Notes: generated from the letters alone by a model not told the origin. A stretch of DNA of 64,000 nucleotides from Tenrec ecaudatus (GCF_050624435.1 NC_134546.1:76549700-76613699); one strand, 5' to 3'. Positions 12,639 through 23,855 are shown, counted from the first letter of the stretch. Numbers and translations: made by a program.

Positions 12639-12646
12639 GATTATGA
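12639..12646. repeat. 8-bp target-site duplication of the hAT element, right
   Basis: GATTATGA, matching 9691-9698. Confidence 0.92.
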
Positions 12647-13964
12647 CCTCTTTTAGTCAGCACCCTGGGATAATTGCTGCTCACTGTGGGACTAGGACGC
12701 CAGCAGGGCCTCTGGTCTGGTGGAGCCGTGAGCCCAGCACAATGAACCTAGAACTTTTCAGTGCATTCTCGGCTTGCTTTGTGACTGAAAATTTTAAAAA
12801 GCAGGGGTCTTACTAGACCCTACTGATTGTAATTTTAGGATTCAGCCTCCCAGTCTCGTTCTCCTTACCTCTTAATTTTCGGATCTGGCACCTGAAGATC
12901 TGGGAAGGTAATCTACCTGGACGACATCTTTCCTCTCTCCACTACATGTAGTATGTCATCTGCATATCACATATCATTAGCAGCATTTACTACAGTCTAG
13001 ATGTCATGTTTACATTTAGTACAGCTTCTCAGGTTATTTGTTCAGTATAGCATGATGCACAGGGAAACTGCTGACATTTCCAAACATTCTGTATTTCTGT
13101 GCACAATGAACACCCATGGAAGCAACGAACAAGAAATCACACCACAGATGGCAATGAGCACAGATGGTAAAATTCACTTCGTGAAAATGTTTAAAATGCT
13201 TTCCAGAAAATATGGCCAGACATTCTATAACCACCCATTCCAAGAAAACATCTCAAAAACAAACAAAGCCAATCAAACAAACAATAATAGTACCAACAAA
13301 AAAGGGGAATTAATATATTTGTATTTTTGCAACTTGTAGGTCTCCTTTAGTCAAGTACCTATTCATGCCCTTTGCCTATTTTGAGTTTCAAAACTCTGAA
13401 CATGTTTCGCTGTCACAACTGGTATTAAGTGAGATGTTATGATAAAGAAAAAGGGTGAACTCTCAAGAGAATATGCAGAGAAATGCAAAATCATGGTAGA
13501 ATAAATGCCCGCTGTTAATTCGGAGGTTTAATGGATTTGAAATTTCTTAACACTCTCTATGCGGTCTGTGTCCAATTTCTCTGATCTTTAGCCTAAGCAC
13601 CTTGATTTCTACATACATGGAGGCCAACCCCAGAGAAGAGGAGGACATTAAACTTTCTACTGTCAGTCTGAGAAAAGACTGGAGGTTTCTCTACATATTT
13701 CCTTTATTCTTCTTCTGGAGTTTCTAACATGGAGATTATCCCTTCAATTTCCAGGTAAAATGTCAAAATTTGGTGGAAAACATCACACCTTAGGGAGAGT
13801 TCTCTCAGAGCTACATAACTTGTCAACAACTTTTGATTTTCTTTTGGATATTCTTTGGCCTGATGATTACTTCTCTCAAATAGTATGAAGATACTTCCAA
13901 AATGGTTTGGTATAAAAGATATTTGTACTAGCTGTCATCATTGATTATTTGGGATTTCCTGTGA
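12647..13964. other. Upstream region of IGHV relic 2, no gene seen
   Basis: Non-repetitive to the eye. I saw no exact ATGCAAAT octamer and no convincing leader exon for the V relic that follows. Short open frames (for example 13001-13339) show no domain. Confidence 0.5.
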
Positions 13965-14227
13965 CAGGTGCAGCATGGGTATTTGGATGAAACCCTCACA
14001 GAGAATACCCTTATATTTTGCCGTCCCAGCTAATTACATATTTCTGGAGTTGGATCTAACAAAATATGCAGGAGAGATTAAATTAGTTATTCTCAATATG
14101 TTTTAGTAGAAGAAAACAATTACCCATCTCAAATGAGTTACCTCTCAAGCTCAAAAAGAAGGTCCACAGAAATTCTGCCTGCAACTCAATGACCACCAAG
14201 GGCGCAGCTGTCCATTACTGTAAGAGG
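13965..14227 (+). pseudogene. IGHV pseudogene 2 (clan II, IGHV4/2-like relic)
   Basis: Begins with tcctgtgacaggtgcagc, like the leader-2/V boundary of IGHV4-type genes. It continues with an FR1 match (atgaaaccctcacagag) and ends with an FR3 match (ctgcaactcaatgaccacc, then cagctgtccattactgtaag). CDR1 to CDR2 is badly eroded. The phrase around gaccacc...acagctgt is typical of clan II rather than the clan III V segments elsewhere in the window. No leader exon or promoter was found. The conserved FR3 Cys codon survives in nucleotide form but out of frame. Identification rests on scattered matches plus the RSS position. Confidence 0.6.
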
Positions 14228-14266
14228 GACAGTGAGAGGGCTCAGTGCCATCCAATGTACAACCGT
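14228..14266 (+). other. Degenerate V recombination signal (23-bp spacing)
   Basis: Heptamer-like GACAGTG at 14228-14234, then 23 bases, then TACAACCGT at 14258-14266, a weak nonamer. Position relative to the FR3 end is correct. Confidence 0.55.
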
Positions 14267-14363
14267 CCCTGCAATAATTACATCAGTCTATAAGGATCAC
14301 ATGGTCTGCACAAAGCACAGGAGCCAAGCTCTGGGGCAAGGGCAATGGGAGAGGCTTGGGAGC

Positions 14364-15490
14364 AAGGAGCTTCTTGTTAGTACTTTGGACTTAATTTTCC
14401 TCCAAATTATTTCTTCCAAGAATCCTCTCTTCCTTAATATTTTGAACAAAACCCCACATCAATCACAATATTCAGTCATTTATATGTTGTGTGCATAAAC
14501 ACAATATATGTGCATGCATACATGAACAATGGTGGTGTAGCAATTACTCATTAACCTGATGTATTCTGAAAGTTCAGAAATTCAGGAGTTCAAAATCACC
14601 CAGCTGTTCCACAGGAGACAAATGGAGCATTCTGCTCCCTTAGAGAGTTACAGTTTCAGAAATGCTCAGGGGGTGTTCTACCCTGTTCAACAGGGTTACT
14701 ACATGTCTCCTTGACTCGATGGCAGTGAGTGAATGTGAGTTATGCATACATTGATATATACTTATAGTATTTGTATCATTAACATGAATTTAATGAGTTT
14801 CATGTCCTGGATGGCTGTACTGGATTGAATGAAAATGATATCACAAGACAACAAACCATGGAATATAACTGAAAATAAGTTAAGGGGGGTACTTCATAGC
14901 ACATATTTGTATAATATAAATATAAAATTCTGAAATGGATTACCTCTTTTTCCAATTAGTGAACATAGAAAAAGATGAGTATGCATAGGCCACAACATAG
15001 GTAGCAGGGGGAGATACAATAAATAATGAAAGCTAAATAAATGAAATAGCAGTAACACAAAAAGTCAGCCAATTATATGAAAACTGACTTAGAAGACGAA
15101 GTACAGTGACAAAAACCCAGTTTTCCGGATCATGACAAAAGAAAGGGGAGAGGAGTCTCCCATATCAGAAACCAGAGAGAAGAAACCATTCTGCCTGGTT
15201 TCTCACATAATTCATGAACTTCATGCCCACTGTTTAAAAATATCACTGACATATGGAAATGCCTTGGAAAGCAAGAAAACCAGTAATGTTTCCAAACAAG
15301 AAATTGATAATAGCACTGTCCAGGATCATTATGTCCATTCACATCTTAAAGGGAACAAGAAAAGATGCATTGTGAGCTCTCATACGACAAAGTTTGCTGT
15401 GTGTGGAATATAAAATTTATAAATTGAAAACTACGTTTAAAGTATTGATAATATACAAAAATTGAAGCAATGCTTGATAAAAAACATGTT
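14364..15490 (+). repeat. IGHV intergenic spacer, copy 2 of a duplication
   Basis: Collinear with 1-1100: caaggagct near the start, acaaaaccccacat, aatgtgagttatg before a TA remnant, gatggctgtactgga, and attgaagcaatgct at the end. It follows IGHV relic 2 directly, which implies that the spacer at 1-1100 also follows a clan II V lying left of the window. It is cut at 15490 by L1-derived sequence. Confidence 0.78.
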
Positions 15491-15493
15491 TAA

Positions 15494-15771
15494 TGGGTGC
15501 ATAAGCAAATGTGGCGAAGAAAGCTGATGGTGCCCAGCTATCAAAAGAGATAGTGTCTGGGGTCTTAAAGGCTTGAAGGTGAACAAGCGGCCATCTAGCT
15601 CAGAAGCAACAAAGACCACAGGGAAGAAGCACACCAGTCTGTGCAATCACGAGGTGTCGAAGGGATCAGGTATAAGGCATCATCAAAAAAATCTTACCAT
15701 AGTGAATGAAGGGGGAAGTGCAGAGTGGAGACACAAAGCCCATTTGTCGACCACTGGAGATCCTCAGCCTT
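15494..15771 (+). mobile_element. L1 3' UTR fragment
   Basis: Contains the diagnostic module gctgatggtgcccagctatc, then gcttgaaggtgaacaagcgg, then the gtgaatgaagggggaagtg block. Truncated at both ends. Confidence 0.88.
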
Positions 15772-16300
15772 AAATCCTACCTCTTTTCCCCGACATGCTG
15801 CGTGATGATGTGGCTTACTCTACCCTTCCCAGGGTGAGCTTGGGGGCAGAGTGCCCTGGGGCTTGAGCCTGGGTCTCGCCCATGCCTCTCACCTCTGCCT
15901 TCGTTCTGCAACCACCCCTTCCCGAGGCCTCCACTCCCGCTTCCTCTTCTCCATGTGCCTCTGTCTCCTGCTGGAAGAAATGGATTGAGCCCCCAAGGAG
16001 GCTATCTGAGGAAGGGAGGGGGAGAGGGCCAGGGGTGGGCTCGAGCCACCCCCACCCAAGCCATAGGGGCTCCAGCAGGGTTGGGGAGTGGAGGGAACTG
16101 GCGCAGGGATGCCGCTCTGCCACTGCTGCTGCCCTTGAGCTTTAGCCACCTCAGCTCCCCTTCCTCACTGCTGCCTACGGTGAGTCGGAGCGAGGTGTCG
16201 TGCCCCCACCCCCAAGGCCTGTGTTACTTGGTTTTTAAACAACTGATTGGGATAAAACCCTAAACAAATAAAATGTAGAGTGGCTAAAAATAAAAAAGAA
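15772..16300 (+). pseudogene. Unidentified GC-rich retrocopy-like fragment
   Basis: A sharply GC-rich block (15800-16220) followed by an AT-rich end with AATAAA (in aaacaaataaaatg, ~16264) and an A-rich stretch (aaaaataaaaaag), which looks like the 3' end of a polyadenylated transcript. No protein domain recognised in any frame, so it may be a 3' UTR. It lies at an L1 fragment edge. Alternative: a piece of a CpG-rich gene moved by duplication. Confidence 0.4.
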
Positions 16301-16404
16301 ATAACTTCTGTGTCAAAGGTAAATTGCTTCAGGGTGATAAGTTCTCTTTCAACACTAGAATGAGTCATTTTTTAAAGCATTTTACTACATGTATTTTAGT
16401 TATT

Positions 16405-16620
16405 ATTTCAAAATCATTTTATTGGGGTCTCATACAACTTTTGTCACAATCCATACATCAATTGAATCAGTCATGTTTGTACATAAAATTTTTCTGGGCA
16501 GACATAGCAGTGTAGTTGTGGAAGAAAATGTCTTCTTTTGTAGTGACTTGCAAAAGATAATAATAATTCAAAAATAATAATAATTTGTAAATTATCAAGA
16601 GTTTGTGAGGGAGGTATAAT
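16405..16620. mobile_element. L1 3'-end scraps (minus then plus strand)
   Basis: 16405-16465 is the L1 3' terminus on the minus strand (ttttattggggtctcataca and tcacaatccatacatcaattg). 16545-16620 resembles the plus-strand L1 phrase with aataataatttgtaaattatc. Together they sit where the promoter of IGHV pseudogene 3 should be, and no octamer is seen. Confidence 0.7.
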
Positions 16621-16640
16621 GGAGTAATAAGAGAGTAATC

Positions 16641-17092
16641 ATGAAGTCTGTGCTGATCTGGGTTTTTCAGGCAACTATTTAAACAAGTAATTTTACTGAG
16701 AGCAAGTATCCGTGAACGGGTATGAGTGGTACACATTGGATATGTGTGATGCTTTTCATGAGAAGCATATACTGCGTTTGCAAATGTCAACTGCAATGCG
16801 CAGCTGTTTGAGTCAGAAGGAGACTTGAGGAAACATAAGGTGTCTTTGAGATTATCCTGTGCAATTTCTAGATTCACTTTCAGCGGCTCTGCCATTTGTC
16901 AATTTATTATCATCCATGCAATCAGCCATGCTCCAGGCCTACAGTGGGTCTCATATATTATTACTGTTGCTATCACATACTATTCCATGAAGGCTGGTGT
17001 ACCATCTCCAGAAACATTGCCCAGAATACACTGTATCGGCGAATGGACACTCTGAAAGTCAATCACATGTCCATTTATTATGGTGGGGAAGA
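16641..17092 (+). pseudogene. IGHV pseudogene 3 (IGHV3-like, clan III)
   Basis: Leader ATG at 16641 (MKSVLIWVF) with an in-frame stop before the donor (aag|taatt at about 16686). The acceptor is lost: tttgcaaatg replaces tttgcag|gtg. The V exon runs from 16795: FR1 with VSLRLSCAISRFTFS, FR2 remnant HAPGLQWVS, CDR2 then TYYSM, FR3 at 17000-17060. A 1-nt deletion in early FR3 shifts the frame, and the FR3 YYC region is eroded (tttattatggt). The first conserved Cys is present, the FR2 Trp (WVRQ) is not. Dead at promoter, leader, splicing and coding levels. Confidence 0.88.
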
Positions 17093-17131
17093 CACTCTGA
17101 GGGAGGTCAGTGTAAGTACAGATACAGACTG
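17093..17131 (+). other. Decayed V recombination signal
   Basis: CACTCTG in the heptamer position (two changes from CACAGTG), 23 bases, then TACAGACTG, a poor nonamer. Downstream tgcaggga matches the usual IGHV 3' flank. Confidence 0.6.
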
Positions 17132-17164
17132 CCCATGCAGGGAGGGAGCTGTTTTGAAGGTTCA

Positions 17165-17480
17165 GATCAAACCCATAAGTCGATATTAGTCCATATGTCA
17201 GATACCAGTCTGTAAATTCCTCTTCAGATTGATACAACACATGTAATAACACCGAGTGCAGGAAGACCACAAACTAGTGGGTGGAAAGTCTTGTGAATCC
17301 AGTGGCATTGGAAGCATCTTAGTGCTAGCGTGGGTCTCCTTGTGACTCTTCCAGCTTCAAGGCTGATGGCTCCAAAGGAGTTAACAGAGACTGGGGACAG
17401 TGGACTGTTTCCATGGATACCAGATATCCCTTGCACTGGAGGGAAGATCTGGGCACCTGGGCTGCAAATGTCTTGGATGC
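17165..17480 (-). mobile_element. MaLR/ERVL-type LTR fragment
   Basis: Reverse-complement relative of the solo LTR at 24274-24834. It shares the segment with catatgtcagatacca, ctcttcaga, and ccagtggcattgg-like strings. Similar fragments occur at 38325 and 50390. Neither LTR end is clear. Confidence 0.65.
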
Positions 17481-18180
17481 AATCCTGGGAACAGGACCTG
17501 TCCGAGGGCACTGTGCTAGGACAAAAGCCTTAAGTCTCCTGAGAGGGCAGTTTGTTATGAGAACCTAGTGCTTAGTCTACTCCCTCATTCCTTGTCTACT
17601 TGGAGAAAGTGCACACATGCTTAACCAACCCATGCCTTAGCTAGCTGAGATAATAAAATACCATGCAGGGCAGCCATCTGTGCTACACCCAGCACAGAGG
17701 TGTCAGCCCTTCACAGATGTCAAACCATATTTCCCAACAGAATGTTTCACCTAACGAATGTCCTCTCATGGTATCACTGACAAACATTAAGTGTTTTCCA
17801 TTCCTCCAGAAAACAGCCTGCTTTGCAGAATAAACTTGCATTGTAATATTACGGATGGGATCACAGAACACCACAGTCCCTTAAAAACAAGCTGGCACAT
17901 TATTTTATTATAAATACACATGCCATATGGCACCCATATCCCTATAAAGGATTTATACTTATTAAAAATACATATGTTCACACAAAAAAGTGGTGTGTTA
18001 TCATCTTTATTAAATTTTTAGAAAATATTGGATAACACATTTCAAAATTCCTATATTTTGATGAGGTATCAAAATAATATTTCTGTATAAATTATAAAAT
18101 TTTATATATAGATGTCATCAAAAATTTGAGTAGAAATTAAAGATCATGATGAGTGATAAAGCTTTTCTATAATTCCTAAG
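17481..18180. other. No gene seen
   Basis: Unassigned sequence between the LTR fragment and the zinc-finger remnant. It becomes AT-rich after 17880. Confidence 0.5.
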
Positions 18181-18184
18181 GCTT

Positions 18185-18690
18185 CTCTGCATGGTGGGTC
18201 TCATATACAGTGACATTTGAGGATTTACGCTGTCACCAGATTCTTTACATTCAAAAGTCTTCTCATCACTGTGCTTTCTTATATGTTTATTGATCTGTGA
18301 GGAGGGACTACATTTTCCACATTACTTCTGTCATAAGGCCTCTCTCTATTGTGCAGTCTCCTGTCAGTTGAAGTTACTAAATTGAGGAAAAGTTTTTCCA
18401 TTCCTTACATTCCTAAGACCTCTCTCCATTGTGAATTCTTATACGTCCACTAAGTTGTGAGGATTACATAAAAGTTTTCCCACATGCCTTACATTCATAA
18501 GACCTCTCTGCACTGGGAATTCTCATATTGATTTAAGTCTCAGGACTGACTAAAGGTTTTTCCATTCCTTACATGGATAAGACCGCTCTCCACTGGGAAC
18601 TTTCATGTCTCCTGAGGTGTGTGGGTTGAATAAAAGTTTTCGTACATTCCTTATATTCTTAACACCTTTCTCTACTGTGAATTCTTATAT
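18185..18690 (-). pseudogene. C2H2 zinc-finger array remnant (KRAB-ZNF type)
   Basis: On the minus strand, 84-bp-spaced relics of finger linkers and Cys pairs recur: ECKACGKTF and ECKEW-type strings and (H)xGE(K/R)P-like linkers. On the plus strand they show as repeated ccttacattc(c/a)taagacc phrases followed by ctctctgcactggga. About five or six fingers can be traced, each with stops or lost Cys/His. No KRAB box or start seen. Either a 5'-truncated retrocopy or a gene fragment. The parent cannot be named. Confidence 0.75.
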
Positions 18691-18839
18691 GTAGGTGTAA
18701 GATAACAGATACAATTGGACTCAGTGTGTTTTCATTTATATGTATGATAGATGATTGATAAGTGTGATTTAATCAATGTCCAGAAATTATATAAGTATAT
18801 ATGGCTAAAGAATTGTGTACAGGTGCCAGGTTGGCAAGT

Positions 18840-19328
18840 GGTGGATTGAGATCGTTTATTGTGCCAGCTTTGCCAATAAACACAAGTGGGAATAAATGAA
18901 GGGAGGTGAGATAAATGGCTCAGTTAGCCTCGCCTTCCTTTTCTCTGGCTCTTTAATCATCACACTTGTATGCAGCTGCCTTGCTTGTTCTTTGCCTCAA
19001 TTTAAAAGTCAAACTACCTGTGTGATGCCTAGCCTGTGGACTGTGTTGCTGTAAGTTAAGTCCCTTTAATATCACACAATTGAAATGTATATCTCAAGAG
19101 CTGGGGACTGACAGTTGGTGACCTGTCTTGCTATTTGCTTCATGTGCTGGGACAGCTTAGTTCTCTCTTTCTACAGAGGACTACCTAGCGGCTTTCAAGA
19201 ATTGAAGGACAGCTAGTGTCTCATAACTCTCTCATGGGAGTGAGTTGCACTGAGCCATTTATACTGCTTCATAATTTAACTGTTCATTTCTTGTATTATA
19301 TATCTATCTGTAAATAATTTAACAGTTC

Positions 19329-19382
<54 letters not shown>

Positions 19383-19424
19383 GCAATCTGGTTTTATCTC
19401 TCTAGAGAACCCTGTCTAATATAT
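18840..19424 (+). mobile_element. ERVL-type 5' LTR
   Basis: Begins around tggtggattga followed by tttattgtgccagc and ccaataaacaca, closely like the solo LTR at 33074-33743 (opposite strand). Ends with tctctagagaaccctgtcta, a typical ERVL/MaLR LTR end, directly before a leucine-type primer binding site. Contains a (TA)n tract at about 19327-19379. The exact 5' edge is uncertain. Confidence 0.75.
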
Positions 19425-19426
19425 TT

Positions 19427-19445
19427 TGGTGTCAGGAGTGGTTCT
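19427..19445 (+). other. Primer binding site, tRNA-Leu type
   Basis: TGGTGTCAGGAGTGGTTCT matches the complement of a tRNA-Leu 3' end, the primer class that names ERVL. It lies just after the LTR end. Confidence 0.8.
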
Positions 19446-19465
19446 AAAGAAATAAAATCATAAAT

Positions 19466-20992
19466 ATGGGCTTTTTAACTTGGCTCTCGAGCCTGACTAG
19501 TCTTAACACTAGGGAGGCTACTTCAAGATCCCAAAGCATGGATAAGTCTGCTACTCTTCCTAATACGTGGTGTGAGATAGCAAAGATAATACCTAAAATA
19601 GCACCAACAATAGATGAGGTGCTGGTTAAAGGAGAGGCTCTGAGTGATCTTATGTTTGATATTTTCCAGGAGTTTTGTATGTACGATGACAAGCATAGGG
19701 AAGCTAGTTGGATGGTCCTTCTAACAATGGAAAGTGTGATTAAGGAGAGAGATGATCTCAGAGTCTCAAAAGCACGCCTCAGGTGCAGACTAACAGATTT
19801 GAAAACTTCCATCTGTACTACAAAGGAGAGCCTTCTCTCCTCTAGTGAAAGAGCTGATATTGCCGAGAACCAGGTCCAAAGTCTCATTATACGAGTGGCT
19901 GAAACACAATGGCAGCTGAATTGCAGATCTAGAACAGTGCCTGAAACCAAAGTAAGGGCATTGATTGGGGAAAGATGGGACCCTGAAACATGGGATGGGA
20001 ACATATGGGCTGATAATCCAGAAGAGGAGGATATTGAGCCCTTAGAAACAATTGAGTCACTCCAGTCAATACATCTACCCCTCCCAGCTTAAAGTATTAA
20101 TTCACAATCCACACCTGAGCAGATTTGCCAAACTATTCAAGTTGATATGCCAGATGGGGTTGCATCAGTAGCATTGCCTGAGGGAGATGACTTACAAGAT
20201 ATTGCTGATAGCACCCAGGAAACACCCTCGCTACCCATTAATCTGCTAGACCTGTCACTAAAATTAAGTCTCAGAAATCTCCTAAAGGTGAGGTTGAGAT
20301 GATTGCCCAAGAAGAAGCAAGCTATACTCATAAAGATCTGCTCGAATTTTCAAATACGTACAAGCAGAAGCCTGGGGAATATCCCTGGGAATGGTTACTA
20401 AGGGTGTAGGATACTGGTGCACAAAATGTAATATTAGACCGGTCTGAGTTTCTATATATGGGACCCCTAAGCACAGACTCTTCTTTCAATGTCTCTGTAA
20501 GAGAGGCTAAGAGAGGATCTAATTCTTTATTTGGTTAGTTCAATTAAGCATGGACTGCCAGATGGCCTAGGTTGGACCAACTTGAAGTACCTGACCTACC
20601 TTGGTACACTGTAGAGGAAGGCATCCAAAAGCTTAGAGAAACTGGTATGTTGGAATGGCTCTATCAGGATATTCCCATAGACCCAAAAAGGGGGAGTCCT
20701 GAGGACATACCCTTTACCACAACCATAAGAAACAAGTTTGTGAAGTGGGCCCCAGCATCTCTTAAGGCTCCTGTAATTGCTATTTTATGTGCACCAAAAT
20801 TAACAGTGGGCACTACGCTAAGTGAACTCCAACATTTGCCCACAATGAGGCTGATTGGTCCACGGGATGGGAGAGAGCAGGTGTTAGCACTGAATCAACA
20901 GAGACAGGATGGGCATGGTTATAATAGACAACAAGGTTTCAGTTGTATTCAACCTGTCTCATGTGGAACTATGATATTGGCTACTTAGCCAC
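19466..20992 (+). pseudogene. ERVL gag, first 208 codons open, rest broken
   Basis: ATG at 19466 opens an uninterrupted 208-codon frame to 20092. The protein is charged, with a long predicted coiled-coil middle (about residues 80-155), as in ERVL-type Gag. Downstream, 20330-20560 continues gag-like sequence with stops, and 20572-20988 is a second open piece with WYTVEEGI near its start and no zinc knuckle seen. No recognisable pol, env or 3' LTR remains: the element stops near 21140-21235 where L1 sequence begins. No function inferred. Confidence 0.75.
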
Positions 20993-21234
20993 AGTGTCCC
21001 TAGGAATGAAATAGATGGGAAATCTACTAAATATTTACATGATCTAGACAGGTCAAAGGATGGTAGATCAGGTGAACAGCAAAATAGACAGTCACGATTG
21101 ATCACTCAATCAATTCCCAGACCTGAGCCCGTTTACAGACCCACAACCCCTTGAACGAGGGGGAGGCAGTCCCTTTGAAGGAGGACCCTGCTACATCACT
21201 CAAGGCCTATACTTTAAGTCTTTCTTCTAGCCTT

Positions 21235-22915
21235 CCCCAAATGGACCTGCACATTGGGGCAAACACTAAGAGCATGCAACAGCAAGGGAAGCAAAGCAAT
21301 GAAGTCCCCGGGGAATACCAAATTAGACTTTGGGGACTGTGTGGCACAGCACCCCTTCAGATTCGACTGGAAAGCATTCCTAAAAGTCAAAAAACAGGCA
21401 TGCAACGATTTATAGGCTTTTCTTGTTTTGTCACTGGCTATCTTTTTGTTGTTATTTCTGTTTGGTTGGTTTTGTCTTCCTCTGTTGTTTTGTTTGACTT
21501 TGCCTTGTTTTTGTGCTTATCAATGTCTCTGCATGTCCACCTAGATAGAAGACGGGATAAACAATTCAGAGAAGGAAAAACAGGACCAGTGTTCCCGGGA
21601 GGACATGGGAGAAGGAAAGGTGGGGGAAAAGAAGGCGGGGGATGGGGGGTCAACCAACCCAAGGACAAGTTAACAACAAATGAACTAAAATCGATGGAGA
21701 GAAAGCATAGGATGCCTAGTGGGGACTAATCAAGGGCAAAGTAAGAGCGAGGAATTACTGAAACGCAAATGAAGGCTGAACATGGTAGTGGGACAAGATG
21801 AAAGTAAAATGAAATGGAGGAAAAATTAAAAGGCAAAGGGCATTTAGAGAGGTCTAAATATAGGCATGTACCTATGTAAATATATTTATATGTAATGGTA
21901 GGGAATAGATGTGTGCACTTATATTTATATGTTAGGTATTAAGGATGAAGATGGAAACTGGGCATCAACTCAAGTACTCCCCAAATGCAAGAACACTTTG
22001 TTCTAGAAGCCTGCATTCTGTGATGCTCACTTTCCCAACACAATGGCGGTAGACAAATTGGGTGCAAAAGCAAATGTGGTGAAGAAAGCTGATGGTTCAT
22101 GGCTATCAAAAGATATAGTGTCTGCGGTCTTACAGGCTTGATGATAAACAAACAGACAAGTAGTTGAGAAGAAAAAACGGCCACATGGAAGAAGCACACC
22201 AGCCTGTGTGATCATGAGGTGTCCATGTGATCATTTATCAGGCATCAAAGACCCAAAACAAAAAAATGATACCTATGTGAATGAAGAAGGGTGTGCAGTG
22301 GATACTCAAAGCCCATTTATAGACAATTGGAAATCCCCTTACAGAAGGGTCGCAAGAAAGAGAAGAGCCAGTCAGAATGCAATACAGCACCGATGAAACA
22401 AACAACTTTCCTCTAGTTCTTTAATGCTTCTCCCCCTACTATCATGACCTCAATTCTACCTTACAAATCTGACTAGACCAGAACACGTACACTTCTACAG
22501 ATAAGATCTCACAACAAAGGGAATCCAGGACAGACAAACCCCTCAGGACCAATAATGAGAACAGAGATATCAAGAGGATAATGGGAAGGTGGGAGTAGAA
22601 AGGGGGCATCAATCACAAGGACTGACATATAACTCCCTCCCAGTGGGACAAACAACGGAAAAGTGCATTAAGGGAGACAGTGGACAATGTAAGATATGAA
22701 AATAATAATTTATAATTTATCAAGGTTCATGAAGGAAGAAGAGTGGGAGAGGGAGAGGGGAAATGAGGAGCTGATATCAAGGGCTCAAGTAGAAAGCAAA
22801 CGCTTTCAACATGATGATGGCAGCATGTGTACAAATGAGCTTGACAATGGACGAATGCATGGATGGTGATAAGAGCCATAACAGTCCCCCATAAAAGTAT
22901 TTAATAAAAAAAGAA
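21235..22915 (+). mobile_element. L1 3' UTR copy with poly(A)
   Basis: Opens with the ggggcaaacactaag block and contains the T-rich and purine-rich modules, the gctgatggttcatggctatc module (22088) and the 3' terminus ending aataaaaaaag at about 22915. The 192-codon frame at 21151-21729 is UTR plus flank, not a gene. Confidence 0.88.
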
Positions 22916-23450
22916 AGCATCAGTATTGTAAAGCATAATACCTAGATTTGGAGAGCACAATCAACTCCTCATGCATGGGAGAATTCTTCTAGTTTTTGGA
23001 AGATGCCCTGGAAACGTCCCGATGTGTTATGCAGATTCACAAACAGCATTGGCTTCTCTGGGAGATGTAGAGACCTTCAACATTTACAGAACTTCTAAGT
23101 TTAACTTGGTACCTTAAAATCCTTGGTGTGCAAAAGCTTTGTGAAGGGAAGGCAAGCTTGATTTAAGGCAAGACAAACCTGCAGGGAAGGAGCGAGACTC
23201 AGGAGTCACTGCCATATTCAGCTCTAGAGGAAAATTAGGGCAGACCTAGAGGGGCTGGGGAGGGTTTACTTTTAGCATATGAATTTCCTTTTCCAAAAGA
23301 TAATTTAAAACAGAATTAGACAAGGGAAGCTTGTGTCAGATTAAATATGTATTTCTGCAGGGAATAATTAACTGCATCAAGAAAAGAATAAACACCACAC
23401 TTAAGGGGTGGGGGGAGGGGGAGGGCACATTGCAAGGAAGTGTCTCTAAC
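22916..23450. other. No gene seen
   Basis: Unassigned. Contains a G-rich stretch at 23406-23425 (ggggtggggggaggggg). Confidence 0.5.
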
Positions 23451-23454
23451 TGTA

Positions 23455-23645
23455 GGTTGACATTTCCATTAAGTCAATTCTTTCTCATAACAACCCTATA
23501 GGATAGCATAGGACTGCCCTTCTAGGCTTCTGTGTCTGTAAACCTTCATGGGTGTGGAGAGCATTCTTTCCCCTGCACAGCCATTGGAGATTTAAAATGA
23601 ATGACCTTGCATTTAGCAGCCCATCGCATAATGACTCCATACGTA
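23455..23645 (+). mobile_element. AfroSINE-type SINE, degraded
   Basis: Shows the sequence order known from afrotherian SINEs: attaagtcaattc, then aaccctataggatagcatagg, then ctgtaaacctt and tagcagccca. This repeat type supports an afrotherian host. Confidence 0.75.
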
Positions 23646-23730
23646 GAGCTCTCCAAGATATCTAGAACATCCTTGGAGTGACTCTCTTAGAAGTCATTCA
23701 ACATTACTTATGACTATATAGGCAGAAGGT

Positions 23731-23738
23731 ATGCAAAT
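23731..23738 (+). promoter_or_regulatory. Immunoglobulin octamer ATGCAAAT
   Basis: Exact octamer 118 bp upstream of the leader ATG of IGHV pseudogene 4. Confidence 0.8.
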
Positions 23739-23855
23739 AGGCATCTCCCCTGCTGATGAAAGCCATCCAAGTCCCAACTCTGAAGCTCTTGGAGATGTGC
23801 TCCAACTCTGGAATTCCCAGGTGGCAAAATTCAGGACTAAACACATCAAGTCACC

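Noticed and set aside
14328-14365. Phrase tctggggcaagggca as a JH-like segment
   Set aside because: No WGxG frame followed by a VTVSS end or splice donor, and no upstream RSS in J orientation.
19444-20004. 186-codon minus-strand frame over the ERVL gag
   Set aside because: Antisense shadow of the 208-codon gag frame; no domain, no start context.
21151-21729. 192-codon frame as a gene
   Set aside because: Lies across the ERVL/L1 junction and L1 3' UTR; purine-rich low-complexity product.
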